A stretch of 64,000 nucleotides of DNA from Pseudalkalibacillus hwajinpoensis (GTDB taxonomy: Bacteria > Bacillota > Bacilli > Bacillales > Guptibacillaceae). Below, piece by piece: positions 14,340 through 22,956 of the stretch. The DNA lies in contig NZ_CP156674.1 of NCBI RefSeq assembly GCF_039851965.1, positions 3,596,001 to 3,660,000 of the forward strand. Direction: 5' to 3'. The position numbers were made by a program, and so were the translations under genes. The stretch's first letter is position 1. Every line of letters starts with the position of its first letter. The notes beneath the pieces were generated by a model. The model saw only the letters and a program-made list of their open reading frames with translations. It made no database searches and was not told the DNA's origin.

Positions 14340-16684
14340 TAATCATTCCCCTCCTTCTTGCCAGGACGTAATTTAATCATGGTGAAGATCCCGAGTGCAG
14401 CAAGTCCAAGCACAAGGATTTCAAGCATCGTATCTAGACCACGAAAGTCAACAAGGATAACGTTAACGATGTTATCTCCTCCACCGAGCTTGTAAGAGTT
14501 CTTAATAAAATAATCTGAGATTGGTTCAAATAGCTTTGTGCTATGTGAAGCAATACCGATCATTGTGACGAGCACACCAACGGAGATAGAAATGATCCAG
14601 TTGACGACGTTCGTACGTTTAGGAAGCTTCTCTTTACTGAAATCGGGCAGATGATAGAAGCAAAGTAGAAATAGTGCAACTGTAACAGTCTCGACAATAA
14701 GCTGCGTTAATGCAAGGTCAGGTGCACGGAAGAATACGAATAAGAGAGATAATCCATATCCAACAATACCAAGTACTAGAATGGCGGCGATGCGGTTTTT
14801 CATAAAGATAGTCCCAATTGCCGCAACAGCCATAACAATGGCAATTAGCACCTCAGGAACTGCGATTGGCGCTAAGTCATCAAATGCGATTTTGAAACCA
14901 CCTGTCGCGCCCAAAGTAATACCGACAAGTGCTATGAAGAAGATTAAAATGTAGATCATGTAATGTCTGAGTGACCCTGTCATATAGACATTAGTCACCC
15001 TTTTTGATCCATTGATCAAGCCATTGATAATTCCGTCATATGCTGTTGCTGCAGATAATTTACCAGGTATTACGTCATAAGATCGAGCCCATTTCGTTCG
15101 TGTTAAATAGAAAGCGGTACCGAGTATAAGGACTGCCAGGCTCATATAAAGCGCAATTGTATCAAGTCCGTGCCAGAATTTAATGTGTGTAGTAATTGCT
15201 TCGCCAGTAATTGAATCAACCATTGGAGAAAGCAGTGCATTTCCAAAGAGGTTTGGAACGAAAGCAATCACAATAATGAGCAAAACAAGAACAATAGGTG
15301 AGAGCAACATTCCTATTGGTGCTTCGTGCGGCTGCTTCGAAAGCTTGTCGCGCTGCTTCCCAGTAAATGTACGGAAGAAAAGCATAATGGAATAAACAAA
15401 GGTGAAAATACTTCCGCCTACCGCTAAATAAGGAAAGAATGGTGAAACAGCTTCCACGATTGTTGATGCATCCTCGAAATGAAGAGACGATTCAAAGAAC
15501 ATCTCTTTACTTAAAAAGCCGTTCAGAAATGGAAGCGGGAACCCGGCCATCGAGAAAGTACCGAAAAAGGCTAACGTAGCAGTGATTGGCATAAATGTGA
15601 ACAATCCACCAAGCCGACGAATGTCACGTGTGCCAGTCTCGTGATCGATAATACCTGCTACCATAAATAGACTTCCTTTAAAAGTAGCGTGATTTAGAAT
15701 ATGGAACACAGCTGCAAGTACAGCTATTTCTGTTCCGAAACCGAGCATGGCCATAATCATTCCAAGCTGACTGATTGTCGAATATGCAAGGATGGCCTTC
15801 AGGTCTGTTTGTCTGACAGCCATGTATGAGCCCCAGCAAAGAGTTAATAGCCCAAATCCACTTACGATTAAAAAGAAGAGATCTGTTCCTGCGAATACAA
15901 GGCTTAACCTTGCAACAAGATATATTCCCGCTTTAACCATTGTTGCTGAGTGCAAAAAGGCACTAACAGGAGTAGGTGCTTCCATTGCGTCTGGAAGCCA
16001 GGTATGGAAAGGGAACTGTGCTGATTTAGTAAAGGCCCCAAGTAGAACCATCACAAGAATGAAAGGAAAAAGGGGTGACTCGACTATAAGTCCAGCATTT
16101 TCGATTATTCCTCTAATACTTGACGTTCCAGTAATGTCTGCCATTAGCAAGAAGCCACCAAGCATAGCAAGACCACCAAATACAGTAATCATCATCGATT
16201 TAAGGGCACCGGATGTCGATTTCTCCCTTTGATACCAGTAACCAATAAGAAGGAATGATGAAATACTTGTTAGTTCCCAGAAGGTGTAAAGAACGAAAAG
16301 ATTATCCGATAACACCACTCCGAGCATGGCTCCCATAAATAATAGGAGATAAACATAAAAATGGCCAAGTTTTTCGGCTTTGTTTAAATAGTAAATGGAA
16401 TATAGTACAACCAGTGAACCAATCCCAGTGATCAAAAGCGCGAAAAACAGGCCAAGACCATCGATGTAGAATGAAATGTTAACGCCGAGAGAAGGAATCC
16501 ACTCAAACGTTTTTAGTGTATGTACGCCCTGTAAAACACCGTTGATAAATGATAGAAAATACCCGAATAATATAATCGGAACTACTAGTACAACCCATCC
16601 TAAATGAACCTGTTTTACGCCCCGATAAATCAACGGGATGAAAAACGCTGCCAGAAAAGGTAGCAAGACAGCTGCATGAAGCAT
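14339..16684 (-). CDS. mrpA: Mrp Na+/H+ antiporter subunit A
   Basis: 781 residues, close to the usual ~800. NuoL-like antiporter domain with the key Glu in LYTFWELTSISS and Lys in GAFTKSAQFPFHTWLPDA. The C-terminal extension ends NVILVDFRGLDTMLEILVLG, the normal MrpA C-terminus, so no MrpB domain is fused. The ATG follows GGGAGGG. It is the first gene of the operon, which gives Na+ extrusion and cytoplasmic pH control. Confidence 0.95.
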   Translation of the reverse strand: MLHAAVLLPFLAAFFIPLIYRGVKQVHLGWVVLVVPIILFGYFLSFINGVLQGVHTLKTFEWIPSLGVNISFYIDGLGLFFALLITGIGSLVVLYSIYYLNKAEKLGHFYVYLLLFMGAMLGVVLSDNLFVLYTFWELTSISSFLLIGYWYQREKSTSGALKSMMITVFGGLAMLGGFLLMADITGTSSIRGIIENAGLIVESPLFPFILVMVLLGAFTKSAQFPFHTWLPDAMEAPTPVSAFLHSATMVKAGIYLVARLSLVFAGTDLFFLIVSGFGLLTLCWGSYMAVRQTDLKAILAYSTISQLGMIMAMLGFGTEIAVLAAVFHILNHATFKGSLFMVAGIIDHETGTRDIRRLGGLFTFMPITATLAFFGTFSMAGFPLPFLNGFLSKEMFFESSLHFEDASTIVEAVSPFFPYLAVGGSIFTFVYSIMLFFRTFTGKQRDKLSKQPHEAPIGMLLSPIVLVLLIIVIAFVPNLFGNALLSPMVDSITGEAITTHIKFWHGLDTIALYMSLAVLILGTAFYLTRTKWARSYDVIPGKLSAATAYDGIINGLINGSKRVTNVYMTGSLRHYMIYILIFFIALVGITLGATGGFKIAFDDLAPIAVPEVLIAIVMAVAAIGTIFMKNRIAAILVLGIVGYGLSLLFVFFRAPDLALTQLIVETVTVALFLLCFYHLPDFSKEKLPKRTNVVNWIISISVGVLVTMIGIASHSTKLFEPISDYFIKNSYKLGGGDNIVNVILVDFRGLDTMLEILVLGLAALGIFTMIKLRPGKKEGND

Positions 16685-16710
16685 TCTACAAAACCCTCCC
16701 TACTAATGCT

Positions 16711-16743
16711 CAATATGATAAAAGTTCAAATGAACTCATATTG
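16711..16743. promoter_or_regulatory. Nested inverted repeats in the Mrp operon leader
   Basis: CAATATGA (16711-16718) and TCATATTG (16736-16743) enclose AGTTCA-AA-TGAACT (16723-16736). It lies 27-59 nt upstream of the mrpA start, where an operator or an RNA hairpin would act. No known regulator motif is recognised. Confidence 0.4.
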
Positions 16744-16862
16744 CAATAAATCAATTGTAATCAAAAACTCCCTCATTTATCAACTTTTCATGTTTGAAAA
16801 TAAAACTTTCTCGTATAAGTTTTCCATTCCTCGCCGATTCTATTTGCGAAAGGAGGAGGCAC

Positions 16863-17318
16863 ATGATAAAATCCATTTCTATACTTTTAACGGTGATCAC
16901 TGTACTTACTGGCTGTCAATCAATCTATCAGAACGAGGAGAAGTCACCATTTGCCCCTAGAGAATACTACCGCTCAATTGACAGAGTTAAACCAATTGGC
17001 GCGGCTATATTTAATGAAGTTGAAGTTCGAAATGCAGTAGAAACCCTGAAGGACAAAATAAAGAATGAGCCTTCGGTCAAGGACGTGATCGTGCTGACTC
17101 ACAATGGCCAGGCCGTCGTAGCTTTAAAACCATATGCTTATCAAAGAAACAATGTAGACCCTTTACTTTACAGCAAGTGGTTTAAGGAAGAGGGCATTGC
17201 GGCAGTTCTCCTTACTGAACCAGCTCAGTATCGCAAAGCGAAGCGAATAAAGGATGTCGAGGAAGTGAGCAGAGAGGAATGGGAGACAGAATGGGGTCAT
17301 TATTTTAGTGCTGAATAA
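16863..17318 (+). CDS. Sporulation-type (YhcN/YlaJ-like) lipoprotein
   Basis: 151 residues from ATG 16863, with AAAGGAGG upstream; the same frame is open from 16794 without a ribosome-binding site. Signal peptide MIKSISILLTVITVLTGC with lipobox LTGC at about residue 18, so it is probably lipid-anchored. The mature part contains KNEPSVKDVIVLTHNGQAVV, a BON-like or YhcN-like segment. A YhcN/YlaJ relationship is only a suggestion. It is divergent from the Mrp operon. Confidence 0.65.
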   Translation: MIKSISILLTVITVLTGCQSIYQNEEKSPFAPREYYRSIDRVKPIGAAIFNEVEVRNAVETLKDKIKNEPSVKDVIVLTHNGQAVVALKPYAYQRNNVDPLLYSKWFKEEGIAAVLLTEPAQYRKAKRIKDVEEVSREEWETEWGHYFSAE

Positions 17319-17357
17319 ACAAAAAAGCCACCCCGATATGTTCAAGGCTGGCACAAG

Positions 17358-17501
17358 CTAAATTCCAATTAAAGTAACTCGCTTATCTAGACATCGTCGT
17401 TCAATTTCTCGTTGAATCAATCCAATGAATTCATTGCTTAATTTCAGTTCTTTCGCTTTAACATATGATTCAATTAATAAATCATCTGATAACTTTTCCA
17501 A
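17358..17501 (-). CDS. sda: Sda, checkpoint inhibitor of sporulation histidine kinases
   Basis: 47 residues from TTG 17501, with AGGAGGTG upstream. MEKLSDDLLIESYVKAKEL and FIGLIQREIERR match the helical hairpin of Sda (46 aa in B. subtilis). Sda binds KinA and blocks the Spo0A phosphorelay when replication initiation is disturbed. In B. subtilis sda transcription is controlled by DnaA, and here the upstream region has two perfect DnaA boxes. Too short for standard gene-finding thresholds. Confidence 0.93.
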   Translation of the reverse strand: MEKLSDDLLIESYVKAKELKLSNEFIGLIQREIERRCLDKRVTLIGI

Positions 17502-17557
17502 GATTAAGCACCTCCTGATTAAGGTTCTATAAGCCGAATATTCCGCATATAATCTAT

Positions 17558-17714
17558 GTGGATCTTTTATTTGCAGTTAGCGTATCACGGATACCTGGAT
17601 GGAACAACCGTTCCGTTATCCACAGTTAAAAGTGGATAATTTGTGGGTATAGTGTTTATAGACAAAGTATTCACGTTGATTTGTTGGTTAAAAATGTGCA
17701 TAAAGTTATCCACA
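17558..17714. promoter_or_regulatory. DnaA-box cluster between sda and yqeG
   Basis: Perfect TTATCCACA at 17616-17624 and 17706-17714. Near matches on the opposite strand are AGTGGATAA (17631-17639, one mismatch), TGTGGGTAT (17642-17650) and TGTGGATCT (17558-17566). They sit 57-213 nt upstream of the sda start. There is no gene between 17502 and 17853; this cluster and the yqeG promoter are its recognisable content. Confidence 0.8.
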
Positions 17715-17793
17715 GCTTTTGGAAATATCAGATTTTGTCGAAAAATTTTAGTATCCGATCTAATATTCTTATGCTTTGGGTCTAATATTGTAG

Positions 17794-17821
17794 TTGTACG
17801 CCGCGAAAATATTGATACAAT
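17794..17821 (+). promoter_or_regulatory. Promoter of the yqeG operon
   Basis: TTGTAC (17794-17799), 16 nt, TACAAT (17816-17821), with a TG one base before the -10 (extended -10). The expected start point is about 25 nt before the yqeG start codon. Confidence 0.6.
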
Positions 17822-17853
17822 AGGAATGTCACAAACAGTAGGAGTGTTGTTAT

Positions 17854-18369
17854 TTGCTAAGTACGATGTTGCCAAACGAGCATGTTCGGGATATTTTTCA
17901 TATAAGTCCCAGTATGCTTAAGGAACGAGGAGTAAAGGGAATTATAACTGATTTAGATAATACACTTGTGGAGTGGGACAGGCCAGAAGCAACGCCTGAA
18001 CTTATGAAATGGTTTAAACAAATGAGTGACGAGGGCATTCTTGTTACAATCGTTTCGAATAATAATAGAACAAGAGTTGAAAAGTTCGCTTCTCCTGTAG
18101 AGATACCTTTTATATATGAAGCAAGAAAGCCGATGACAAAAGCCTTTCGAAGAGCATTAAAAGACATGAACATTAAAGCAGAAGATGCTGTTGTCATCGG
18201 CGATCAAATTTTTACAGATGTCGTTGGGGGCAATCGTTTGGGCCTTCACACGATCTTAGTTGTACCAGTAGCAAAAACGGACGGATTTTTCACGAAATTC
18301 AATCGCAGGATGGAAACTGTATTTCTTGCATGGATGAAGCGTAAAGGGAAGATAAAGTGGGAGGAATAA
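17854..18369 (+). CDS. yqeG: HAD-superfamily phosphatase YqeG
   Basis: 171 residues from TTG 17854, with GGAGTG 7 nt upstream. HAD motif I is ITDLDNTLVEWD, motif II is in TIVSNNN, and GDQIFTDVVGGNRLG is motif IV. Family YqeG/type IIIA HAD phosphatase, cytoplasmic, substrate unproven. First gene of the conserved yqeG-yqeH-aroE-yhbY-nadD-yqeK-rsfS-yqeM operon. Confidence 0.93.
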   Translation: MLSTMLPNEHVRDIFHISPSMLKERGVKGIITDLDNTLVEWDRPEATPELMKWFKQMSDEGILVTIVSNNNRTRVEKFASPVEIPFIYEARKPMTKAFRRALKDMNIKAEDAVVIGDQIFTDVVGGNRLGLHTILVVPVAKTDGFFTKFNRRMETVFLAWMKRKGKIKWEE

Positions 18370-18371
18370 GG

Positions 18372-19481
18372 TTGGAAAATGAAGAAATTATTTGCGCCGG
18401 TTGCGGTGTTCATATTCAAATAGAAGATAAGGAGGCACTTGGTTTTACGCCACCATCTGCACTTAAACGCGATGTGATTATTTGCCAGAGATGTTTCCGT
18501 TTAAAGCATTATAATGAATTACAGGATGTCTCACTGACAGATGATGATTTCTTAAAGATCTTGAATGAAATTAGTCAGACCGACGCTCTTATAGTTAAAA
18601 TCGTTGATATCTTCGATTTTAATGGTAGTTGGCTCCCTGGTATTCAGCGGTTTGCGGGCACTAATCCGGTTCTTCTTGTGGGTAATAAAGTCGATTTACT
18701 CCCGAAATCTGTTAACCAATCCAAGCTTGTAAAATGGATGCAAACAAGTTCTAAAGAAAATGGATTAAAGCCTGCTGATGTGATGCTGATGAGTGCGTCT
18801 AAAGGTGATGGCGTAATGAAAGTTGCTACTGAAATCGATAAAATGAGAAATGGAAGAGACGTTTATATTATAGGGTGTACTAATGTTGGGAAATCTACGT
18901 TTGTAAACCGCCTCATCAAGGAATTTGGTGGAGACGAAGAACAGATGATCACAACAAGTCAGTTCCCAGGAACTACGCTTGACTTGATTGACATTCCACT
19001 TGATGATGGAAATACGCTATATGATACGCCAGGGATAATTAATCATCATCAAATGGCTCACTTTGTGACCGCTGAAGAACTAAAGATCATTAGTCCGAAG
19101 AAAGAAATTAAGCCTAAAGTGTTTCAGCTAAATGAAGGTCAGACTCTTTTCTTTGGAGGGCTCTCACGTCTTGATTTTGTAGAAGGCGGTCGTCAGTCCT
19201 TTATTTGCCATGTTTCGAACGATCTTTATATACATCGAACAAAGATTGAAAAAGCTGATGAACTATATGAAGAACATTTAGGTGAGCTTCTTTATCCACC
19301 AGGAGACCAGTCCAAAAAAGAACTTCCAAAGCTTGTTAGTCATGAGCTTAGAATCAAAGAAGAGAAGATGGATATTGTGTTTTCTGGTCTTGGATGGGTC
19401 ACAGTTTCCGGAAAAGGAACAACCGTTAAGGCTTATGCACCGGACGGTGTAGGAGTATCGATACGAAAATCGCTTATCTAG
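18372..19481 (+). CDS. yqeH: Ribosome-biogenesis GTPase YqeH (circularly permuted)
   Basis: 369 residues from TTG 18372, with GGAGG upstream; the frame is open from 18357. The N-terminal zinc finger has CAGC and CQRC. The GTPase motifs occur in permuted order: NKVD (G4), then GCTNVGKST (G1), then DTPG (G3). YqeH acts in 30S subunit assembly. The C-terminal RNA-binding region is normal length. Confidence 0.95.
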   Translation: MENEEIICAGCGVHIQIEDKEALGFTPPSALKRDVIICQRCFRLKHYNELQDVSLTDDDFLKILNEISQTDALIVKIVDIFDFNGSWLPGIQRFAGTNPVLLVGNKVDLLPKSVNQSKLVKWMQTSSKENGLKPADVMLMSASKGDGVMKVATEIDKMRNGRDVYIIGCTNVGKSTFVNRLIKEFGGDEEQMITTSQFPGTTLDLIDIPLDDGNTLYDTPGIINHHQMAHFVTAEELKIISPKKEIKPKVFQLNEGQTLFFGGLSRLDFVEGGRQSFICHVSNDLYIHRTKIEKADELYEEHLGELLYPPGDQSKKELPKLVSHELRIKEEKMDIVFSGLGWVTVSGKGTTVKAYAPDGVGVSIRKSLI

Positions 19482-19491
19482 GAGGTCGTAA

Positions 19492-20328
19492 ATGGGGAAA
19501 CTATACGGGCTAATTGGTCATCCAATAGGCCATTCAATGTCACCAATCATGCATAACCGTGAATTTATGGAACTGGGGCTTTCACATCATTATCATGCAT
19601 TCGAACTTTCGCCTGAGCAGCTCGAAGATGGTGTAGAAGCAATGAAAATGCTAGATATTCAAGGGTTTAACGTTACAATTCCTCATAAAGTAGCTATTAT
19701 GCCACTGTTGGATGAGGTGGAACAAGAGGCTTTAGACATTGGCGCTGTAAACACGGTTTACAAACGGGATGGTAAGTATGTTGGAACTAATACAGATGGT
19801 AGAGGCTACTTGATGTCACTCCTATCTATGACTGGAGAAGAGAGTCTTAAGGAAAAGAATGTTCTAGTCATTGGCGCAGGTGGTGCTGCAAGAGCTGTAT
19901 CTGTTTCCATTTCTCATTCTGGTGTTAGATCATTAACAATTGCCAATCGCACGCTCGAAAAGGCAGAGGAGTTAAGCAACGTTTGTGCGAGGTATTCAGA
20001 GACGTATGCGATCACACTTAAAGAAGCAGAAGAGTCTCTCGGAAACTATGATATTGTTATCAATACGACTTCTATCGGTATGAGCCCCCATTTAGACCGT
20101 ATACCACTGTCGGTAGATAGATTGAAACCAGGTACGGTTCTCAGTGATTTAATTTATAACCCACTTGAAACGCAGTGGATGAAGCTAGGAAAAAAACAGG
20201 GTGCAGTAACTGATAACGGAATTTCTATGTTCGTAGAGCAGGGCGCTCTTGCATTTGAAATTTGGACCGGTGCTTCTCCTGATCGACAACGTATGAGGAA
20301 AACAGTTTTAAAGGAGCTAGGAGGCTAA
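19492..20328 (+). CDS. aroE: Shikimate dehydrogenase
   Basis: 278 residues. GHSMSPIMHN and FNVTIPHK (with the catalytic Lys) form the shikimate site; VIGAGGAARAVS is the NADP-binding loop; SDLIYNPLET and NGISMFVEQGALAFE are conserved late segments. It reduces 3-dehydroshikimate in aromatic amino-acid synthesis. Eleven nt after yqeH, with a GGAGG ribosome-binding site. Confidence 0.95.
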   Translation: MGKLYGLIGHPIGHSMSPIMHNREFMELGLSHHYHAFELSPEQLEDGVEAMKMLDIQGFNVTIPHKVAIMPLLDEVEQEALDIGAVNTVYKRDGKYVGTNTDGRGYLMSLLSMTGEESLKEKNVLVIGAGGAARAVSVSISHSGVRSLTIANRTLEKAEELSNVCARYSETYAITLKEAEESLGNYDIVINTTSIGMSPHLDRIPLSVDRLKPGTVLSDLIYNPLETQWMKLGKKQGAVTDNGISMFVEQGALAFEIWTGASPDRQRMRKTVLKELGG

Positions 20329-20330
20329 CT

Positions 20331-20621
20331 ATGTTAACAGGTAAACAGAAGCGTTATTTACGTGCGAAGGCCAACCGAATGAACCCGATTTTTCAGGTTG
20401 GAAAAGGTGGCGTAAATGAAAATATGACGAAGCAAATTGAGGAAGCTCTTGAAGCAAGAGAACTGATTAAAGTGAGCATCCTTCAAAATTGTGATGAAGA
20501 TCGCAATACGGTAGGTGAACAATTATCGAGTGAAACAGGTGCAGAGCTTGTACAAATCATTGGAAATATGATTGTACTTTATAAAGAATCCGAAGAGAAT
20601 AAAGAAATTATCCTTCCATAA
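20331..20621 (+). CDS. yhbY: CRM-domain RNA-binding protein YhbY (YqeI)
   Basis: 96 residues, full length. MLTGKQKRYLRAKANRMNPI, then FQVGKGGVNENM (the GxxG loop of CRM domains) and a KVSILQNC strand. Associates with pre-50S ribosomal particles in the family. It lies 2 nt after aroE and its stop overlaps the nadD region. Confidence 0.93.
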   Translation: MLTGKQKRYLRAKANRMNPIFQVGKGGVNENMTKQIEEALEARELIKVSILQNCDEDRNTVGEQLSSETGAELVQIIGNMIVLYKESEENKEIILP

Positions 20622-20638
20622 TGACTGGCGAGAAAAGA

Positions 20639-21211
20639 ATGAAAGTCGGTCTGCTTGGTGGAACATTTGATCCGCCTCACCTTGGACATTTGACGGTAGC
20701 ACAGGGAGTGCTTGAGGGGTGTCAGCTTGATGAAATTTGGTTCGTACCAAGTCACCGTCCTCCTCATAAAAGTGGAACGGACATTACAGAGAACCACCAT
20801 CGAGTTGAAATGGTTCAGCGTGCAATTCATGGAAACCCACACTTCAACATTTCTTTAATTGAATTCGAACGGAATGAACGTTCTTATACAATTGATACAA
20901 TAGAAATATTAAAAGCGGATTATCCGAAAATTGATTTCTATTTTATTATCGGTGGAGATATGATTGAGGACCTTCCAAACTGGTATCGAATTGACGAGCT
21001 GTCAGAGATGATTTCTTTTATTGGGGTTAATCGTCCTGGTTATACCCCAGATAAAGAGCAGTATAGGGTTTCTTTAATTGATGTCGCGCAGATTGATGTA
21101 TCTTCTAGTGCCCTTAGAAAAGGCTTGAGTGAGGGAAAGAGTGGAAGGTACTTACTTCCTGAGTCTGTTCGTATTTTTATTGAAGAGAAGGGATTATATG
21201 AATCGAGCTGA
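20639..21211 (+). CDS. nadD: Nicotinate-nucleotide adenylyltransferase
   Basis: 190 residues from ATG 20639, which matches the family start MK-GLLGGTFDPPH; an in-frame ATG at 20621 lacks a ribosome-binding site. GGTFDPPHLGHL is the nucleotidyl-transferase HxGH region, and SSSALRKGLSEG the C-terminal ISSTxIR-type motif. Makes deamido-NAD, the substrate of NadE encoded at 3.6 kb. Overlaps yqeK by 14 nt. Confidence 0.94.
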   Translation: MKVGLLGGTFDPPHLGHLTVAQGVLEGCQLDEIWFVPSHRPPHKSGTDITENHHRVEMVQRAIHGNPHFNISLIEFERNERSYTIDTIEILKADYPKIDFYFIIGGDMIEDLPNWYRIDELSEMISFIGVNRPGYTPDKEQYRVSLIDVAQIDVSSSALRKGLSEGKSGRYLLPESVRIFIEEKGLYESS

Positions 21212-21791
21212 AGCATTAGAGCTAGTGAAGCCACATTTAACCGAGCATCGCTATATTCATACGATCGGTGTGATGGATACAGCGGTCGAGCTAGCGGTAA
21301 AATATGGTGCAAATCGTGAGAAAACGGAACTTGCATCTATTTTTCACGATTATGCAAAGTTTCGTCCGAAAGATGAGATGAGAGAAATCATTGCTGAAAA
21401 TAATTTTCCTGAAGATTTATTGGATCACTCTTCAGAACTCTGGCATGCACCAGCTGGAGCTTTCCTTGTTAGAAAAGAAATTGGAATTACCGATGAAGAG
21501 ATACTTAATGCGATAACGTATCATACTTCAGGGCGTCCCGATATGACCCTGATAGATAAGTGTGTGTTCATTGCAGACTATATTGAACCAGGAAGGACAT
21601 TTCCGGGCGTCGATGAGGTTAGGGAAGTTGTTCAACAAGATATCGATCGCGCTATTGCGTTGTCTCTCAGGAATACTGTGCAGTTTTTGATGAAAAAGAA
21701 TCAGCCTGTTTATCCGGCGACATTCTATACGTATAACAGCATTGTAATAGCACTAAAGCCTGAGAAGAAAAGGAGGAAACGAAATGAATGA
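21198..21791 (+). CDS. yqeK: HD-domain diadenosine tetraphosphatase YqeK
   Basis: 197 residues from ATG 21198, with AAGGGA upstream. The HD metal-site residues are in RYIHTIGV, IFHDYAKF and YHTSGR. The family hydrolyses Ap4A symmetrically to two ADP. The longer open frame from 21129 overlaps nadD and is not used. Confidence 0.93.
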   Translation: MNRAEALELVKPHLTEHRYIHTIGVMDTAVELAVKYGANREKTELASIFHDYAKFRPKDEMREIIAENNFPEDLLDHSSELWHAPAGAFLVRKEIGITDEEILNAITYHTSGRPDMTLIDKCVFIADYIEPGRTFPGVDEVREVVQQDIDRAIALSLRNTVQFLMKKNQPVYPATFYTYNSIVIALKPEKKRRKRNE

Positions 21792-22137
21792 GAAACAAAT
21801 GGTGACCCTTGCTGCAAAAGCGGCTGATGATAAACGTGCAGAAGATATTGTCGCACTTAATATGAATGGTGTTTCGTTAATTGCGGACTATTTCTTAATT
21901 TGTCATGGTAACTCAGAGAAACAGGTTCAAGCTATCGCGAAAGAAGTGAAAGATCAGGCGTTTGAACAGGGAATGGAAGTAAAGCGTCTTGAAGGGTACG
22001 ACCAGGCTCGCTGGATTTTAGTCGACCTTGGATCAGTTATCGTGCACATTTTCCATAAGGACGAACGTAATTATTATAACCTTGAGAAACTCTGGGGCGA
22101 TGCGCCACACATATCCCTGGATGAAATTCTAGCATAG
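21784..22137 (+). CDS. rsfS: Ribosomal silencing factor RsfS
   Basis: 117 residues. ADDKRAEDIVALNMNGVSL, then DYFLICHGNSEKQVQAIA and DLGSVIVHIFHKDERNYY are characteristic. Binds L14 on the 50S subunit and blocks subunit joining under starvation. Overlaps the yqeK end by 8 nt. Confidence 0.95.
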   Translation: MNEKQMVTLAAKAADDKRAEDIVALNMNGVSLIADYFLICHGNSEKQVQAIAKEVKDQAFEQGMEVKRLEGYDQARWILVDLGSVIVHIFHKDERNYYNLEKLWGDAPHISLDEILA

Positions 22138-22138
22138 T

Positions 22139-22879
22139 ATGCTTTCATATGAACGTTTTTCTTATGTTTATGACCGTTTAATGGAAGACGCTCCTTATGA
22201 TGAGTGGGCGAAACTCGTGATGAATGAAAGAAAAGCGGGGAAAGTACTTGATCTGGGGTGTGGTACTGGTGAATGTTCCATTCGCCTTGCCGAAGCAGGT
22301 TACGACGTCACAGCTGTTGACTTATCGGAGCACATGCTTTCTGTAGCTCAGGAGAAGGCGATCGCAAGTAAGTTACCTATCCAATTTATTCAGCAGGATA
22401 TGCGTGAGCTTGAAACAGGAGATTTGTATGATGTTGTAACCATTTTTTGTGATTCATTGAACTATGTTACAGATCGTGAAGGGGTGCAATCGGTTTTAAA
22501 TCGGGCTTTCACTCATTTAAAACCTGGTGGGGTTTTACTCTTTGATGTCCATTCCCTTTATAAGATGGACCATTTATTTATTGGTCAAACGTTTGCTGAC
22601 AATCAGGAGGACGTATCATATATATGGCATAGCTTTGCCGGGGAAGAATCAGGTGCCGTAGAGCACGAGCTCAGTTTCTTTCTCGAAAATGAAGATGGTC
22701 TTTATGAACGCTTTGACGAAATACATCTTCAACGTACCTTTGAGATTGATGAGTATATAACGTGGTTATCTTATTCGGGATTTACAGCTCTCTCCATTAC
22801 TGCTGATTTCACTGAGGAAGAGCCATTTGATTCGGCTGAGCGCATTTTTTTCAAAGCGTTTAAGCCACAAAAAGGTTGA
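22139..22879 (+). CDS. yqeM: SAM-dependent methyltransferase YqeM
   Basis: 246 residues. Class I methyltransferase motif LDLGCGTGECSIRLA, then AVDLSEHML and FDVHSLYKM. Substrate unknown; it always accompanies rsfS in this operon. The stop codon lies in the left arm of the following terminator. Confidence 0.92.
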   Translation: MLSYERFSYVYDRLMEDAPYDEWAKLVMNERKAGKVLDLGCGTGECSIRLAEAGYDVTAVDLSEHMLSVAQEKAIASKLPIQFIQQDMRELETGDLYDVVTIFCDSLNYVTDREGVQSVLNRAFTHLKPGGVLLFDVHSLYKMDHLFIGQTFADNQEDVSYIWHSFAGEESGAVEHELSFFLENEDGLYERFDEIHLQRTFEIDEYITWLSYSGFTALSITADFTEEEPFDSAERIFFKAFKPQKG

Positions 22880-22902
22880 TTTCAAGTGAAATCAACCTTT
22901 TT
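22869..22902. terminator. Terminator of the yqeG-yqeM operon
   Basis: AAAAAGGTTGATTTC pairs with GAAATCAACCTTTTT (22869-22883/22888-22902). Symmetric A/T flanks also suit the convergent comER. Confidence 0.9.
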
Positions 22903-22956
22903 ACTACTTTACAGAAGGGTTTATGAAATATTGTAGAGAATAACTTATATACACGA

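Noticed and set aside
14339..16684. MrpA-MrpB fusion as the explanation for missing mrpB
   Set aside because: MrpA is 781 residues, about the normal length, and ends at the usual MrpA C-terminus, so no MrpB domain is appended.
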